A DNA stretch of 25,992 nt from Emcibacteraceae bacterium (GTDB lineage: Bacteria > Pseudomonadota > Alphaproteobacteria > Sphingomonadales > Emcibacteraceae), in NCBI GenBank assembly GCA_016763335.1, contig JAESUD010000106.1, positions 1-25,992 of the forward strand, read 5' to 3'. A program made the position numbers and the translations under genes. This document shows, piece after piece, positions 24,751 to 25,992 of the stretch. Each line of letters starts with the position of its first letter. The first letter of the stretch is position 1. The notes below the pieces were generated by a model that worked only from the letters and a program-made list of their open reading frames with translations, made no database searches and was not told the DNA's origin.

Positions 24751-25992
24751 CTATGCGACTGATTTCTGATCGCTAAATTGTTCCTCAATGGCTTTTAAAA
24801 GTGTGTCACGGTCTAGCTTTTCAACATAATTATCAAAACCAGCTTCGCGGCCTTTTTCAAACCTTTGCTCAGAACTATTGGCGGATAACGCTACCATTGG
24901 CGTTTCTTGCCAAATGCCTTCTTCTCTTACTTCTTCAGCAAATTCAAAACCATTCATTTCCGGCATATCAATATCACTTATGATAAGATCAAAATTAAGC
25001 CCTTGTTCACGAAGTTTAAGGGCTTCATTTGCCGTGGCCGCAATAGTAACATTATAGCCAGATGCAGTTAGCAGGGGCTTGAGCAGATTAAGGAAAAATG
25101 TACTGTCATCTACAAGTAGAATACTCTTACGTTGCGCCTTAATTTCGTCCGGCGAACATTCCATGCCCATTTGCCAATTATTAAATGTTTTTTCAAAATA
25201 ATGCGCAATATCAATAATTTCAGTGGCATCACCATCAATTATAGCCGTGCCGATTTGGCCCACTACATTTGAATCGAGCTCTACATTAATAATGTCTTCT
25301 TTAATATCCGTAATTTCATCAACGATAATACCCATCGCTCTATCTTCATCAGTGAAGACAAGCATTGGCTGACGACCCTCAGATGCAATAGAATATTGGT
25401 CATTAATTAAAATTAGCGGCATGAGCTTACCGCGATATTGAACCATTTTAGCTCCTTCAGATATCTCAATTGTACTGACATCAATTTCTTCGAGTCTAGA
25501 TACGAGTGAGAGCGGAACGGCACGTTTTGTATCGCCGCCAGCACGGAACAAAAGAATAGCTTCCTTGTCATCGACAGTAGCAAGTGCTTTTTCTTCATTT
25601 TCCTGAGTATTTTTATCTGCAATATCGGACATAGCCTCATTCGCCTCACTCGCTATACCATTTGGATCAAGGATCATGATGACGCTACCATCACCTAGAA
25701 TAGTATTCCCTGAAAACACATTAATATCCCTGAGTATGGGTGCAACGGGTTTAACAACAATTTCTTCCGTATCAAATACACGGTCGACAACAATACCAAA
25801 TGTGAAACCACCTACCTGAGTAATAATGATAAAATCTTCTTTTTTATTATCATTTTCCGCATCGGCAACATCATCGTCATTTTCAAAACCAAGAATTTTA
25901 TTCAGATGCAATAACGGCAACAACCGGTCACGCAAACGAAGTACTGGTGTTGAGTTAATATATTCAATTTTATGACTTGAATCACCGGAAGC
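24751..25992 (-). CDS. cheA: Hybrid chemotaxis histidine kinase CheA, C-terminal part (CheW-like domains plus receiver), truncated by window edge
   Basis: About 413 C-terminal residues are visible; the His-phosphotransfer, dimerisation and kinase domains lie beyond 25992. The fragment begins inside the CheA regulatory domain (RLRDRLLPLLHLNKILGF, GIVVDRVFDTEEIVVKPVAP, FSGNTILGDGSVIMILDPNG). A second CheW-like stretch follows (ILLFRAGGDTKRAVPLSLVS, GKLMPLILIN, MGIIVDEITDI). The protein ends with a complete receiver: acidic pair in ILLVDDSTFF, phosphoacceptor in LIISDIDMPEMNGF, but VEKL where the conserved KP is usual. The TTG at 25935 is an internal codon, not a start, because homology to CheA continues upstream of it to the edge. 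This architecture is known in alphaproteobacteria. It is the first visible gene of the che operon. Confidence 0.9.
   Translation of the reverse strand, partial: ASGDSSHKIEYINSTPVLRLRDRLLPLLHLNKILGFENDDDVADAENDNKKEDFIIITQVGGFTFGIVVDRVFDTEEIVVKPVAPILRDINVFSGNTILGDGSVIMILDPNGIASEANEAMSDIADKNTQENEEKALATVDDKEAILLFRAGGDTKRAVPLSLVSRLEEIDVSTIEISEGAKMVQYRGKLMPLILINDQYSIASEGRQPMLVFTDEDRAMGIIVDEITDIKEDIINVELDSNVVGQIGTAIIDGDATEIIDIAHYFEKTFNNWQMGMECSPDEIKAQRKSILLVDDSTFFLNLLKPLLTASGYNVTIAATANEALKLREQGLNFDLIISDIDMPEMNGFEFAEEVREEGIWQETPMVALSANSSEQRFEKGREAGFDNYVEKLDRDTLLKAIEEQFSDQKSVA

Noticed and set aside
25935..25935. TTG at 25935 as the start of a separate CheW-receiver protein
   Set aside because: The frame continues upstream to the window edge with CheA-like sequence (KIEYINSTPVLRLRDRLLPL), so the codon is internal.

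Overview
This window is a flagellar and chemotaxis gene block from an AT-rich alphaproteobacterium. The class assignment rests on gene content: a near-canonical CtrA, the CtrA inhibitor SciP (DUF1153), FlbD, and divergent fliI-fliJ/ctrA neighbours. FlhF and FlhG suggest a polar flagellum. I cannot name the genus.

Layout. (1) 1-929, minus: N-terminal part of hook-filament protein FlgK, running off the left edge. (2) 930-1439: divergent intergenic region with two good sigma-54 (-24/-12) elements, one facing flgK and one facing fliK, plus a CtrA-like box and a GGCA-N5-TGCC palindrome. (3) 1440-5376, plus: fliK (frame-disrupted), flgD, flgE, then a terminator. (4) 5558-5857: sciP with its own perfect-stem terminator. 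(5) 6196-18850, plus: a long operon fliF-fliG-fliH-fliN-motA (frame-disrupted)-flbD-flhA-flhF-flhG, then a second large FliK-like gene (frame-disrupted) and a small unrecognised gene. (6) 18852-20666, minus: fliJ and fliI, convergent on the long operon. (7) 20999-21703, plus: ctrA behind an AT-rich region with repeated GGTTAA half-sites. (8) 21837-25992, minus: chemotaxis operon read as cheA (partial, hybrid with a receiver domain)-cheW-cheY-cheB-cheR.

How it fits together. CtrA and SciP are the top cell-cycle switches of flagellar genes in this class. FliF/FliG/FliN build the MS and C rings; FliH/FliI/FliJ and FlhA form the export apparatus; FlgD/FlgE/FliK build and measure the hook. FlbD is the sigma-54 activator expected to act on promoters such as those before flgK and fliK. 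FlhF/FlhG set pole and number. MotA is half of the stator; its partner MotB is not in the window, nor are FliM, FlhB or FliP/Q/R.

The points most worth a second look are: three gene disruptions that all shift to the same relative frame, best explained by indels; a palindrome shared by the flgK and fliF leaders; a family of CtrA-like boxes before ctrA, flgK, fliF and sciP; and the FliK-like/small-protein pair at the end of the operon. I see no mobile element, CRISPR array, tRNA or rRNA.
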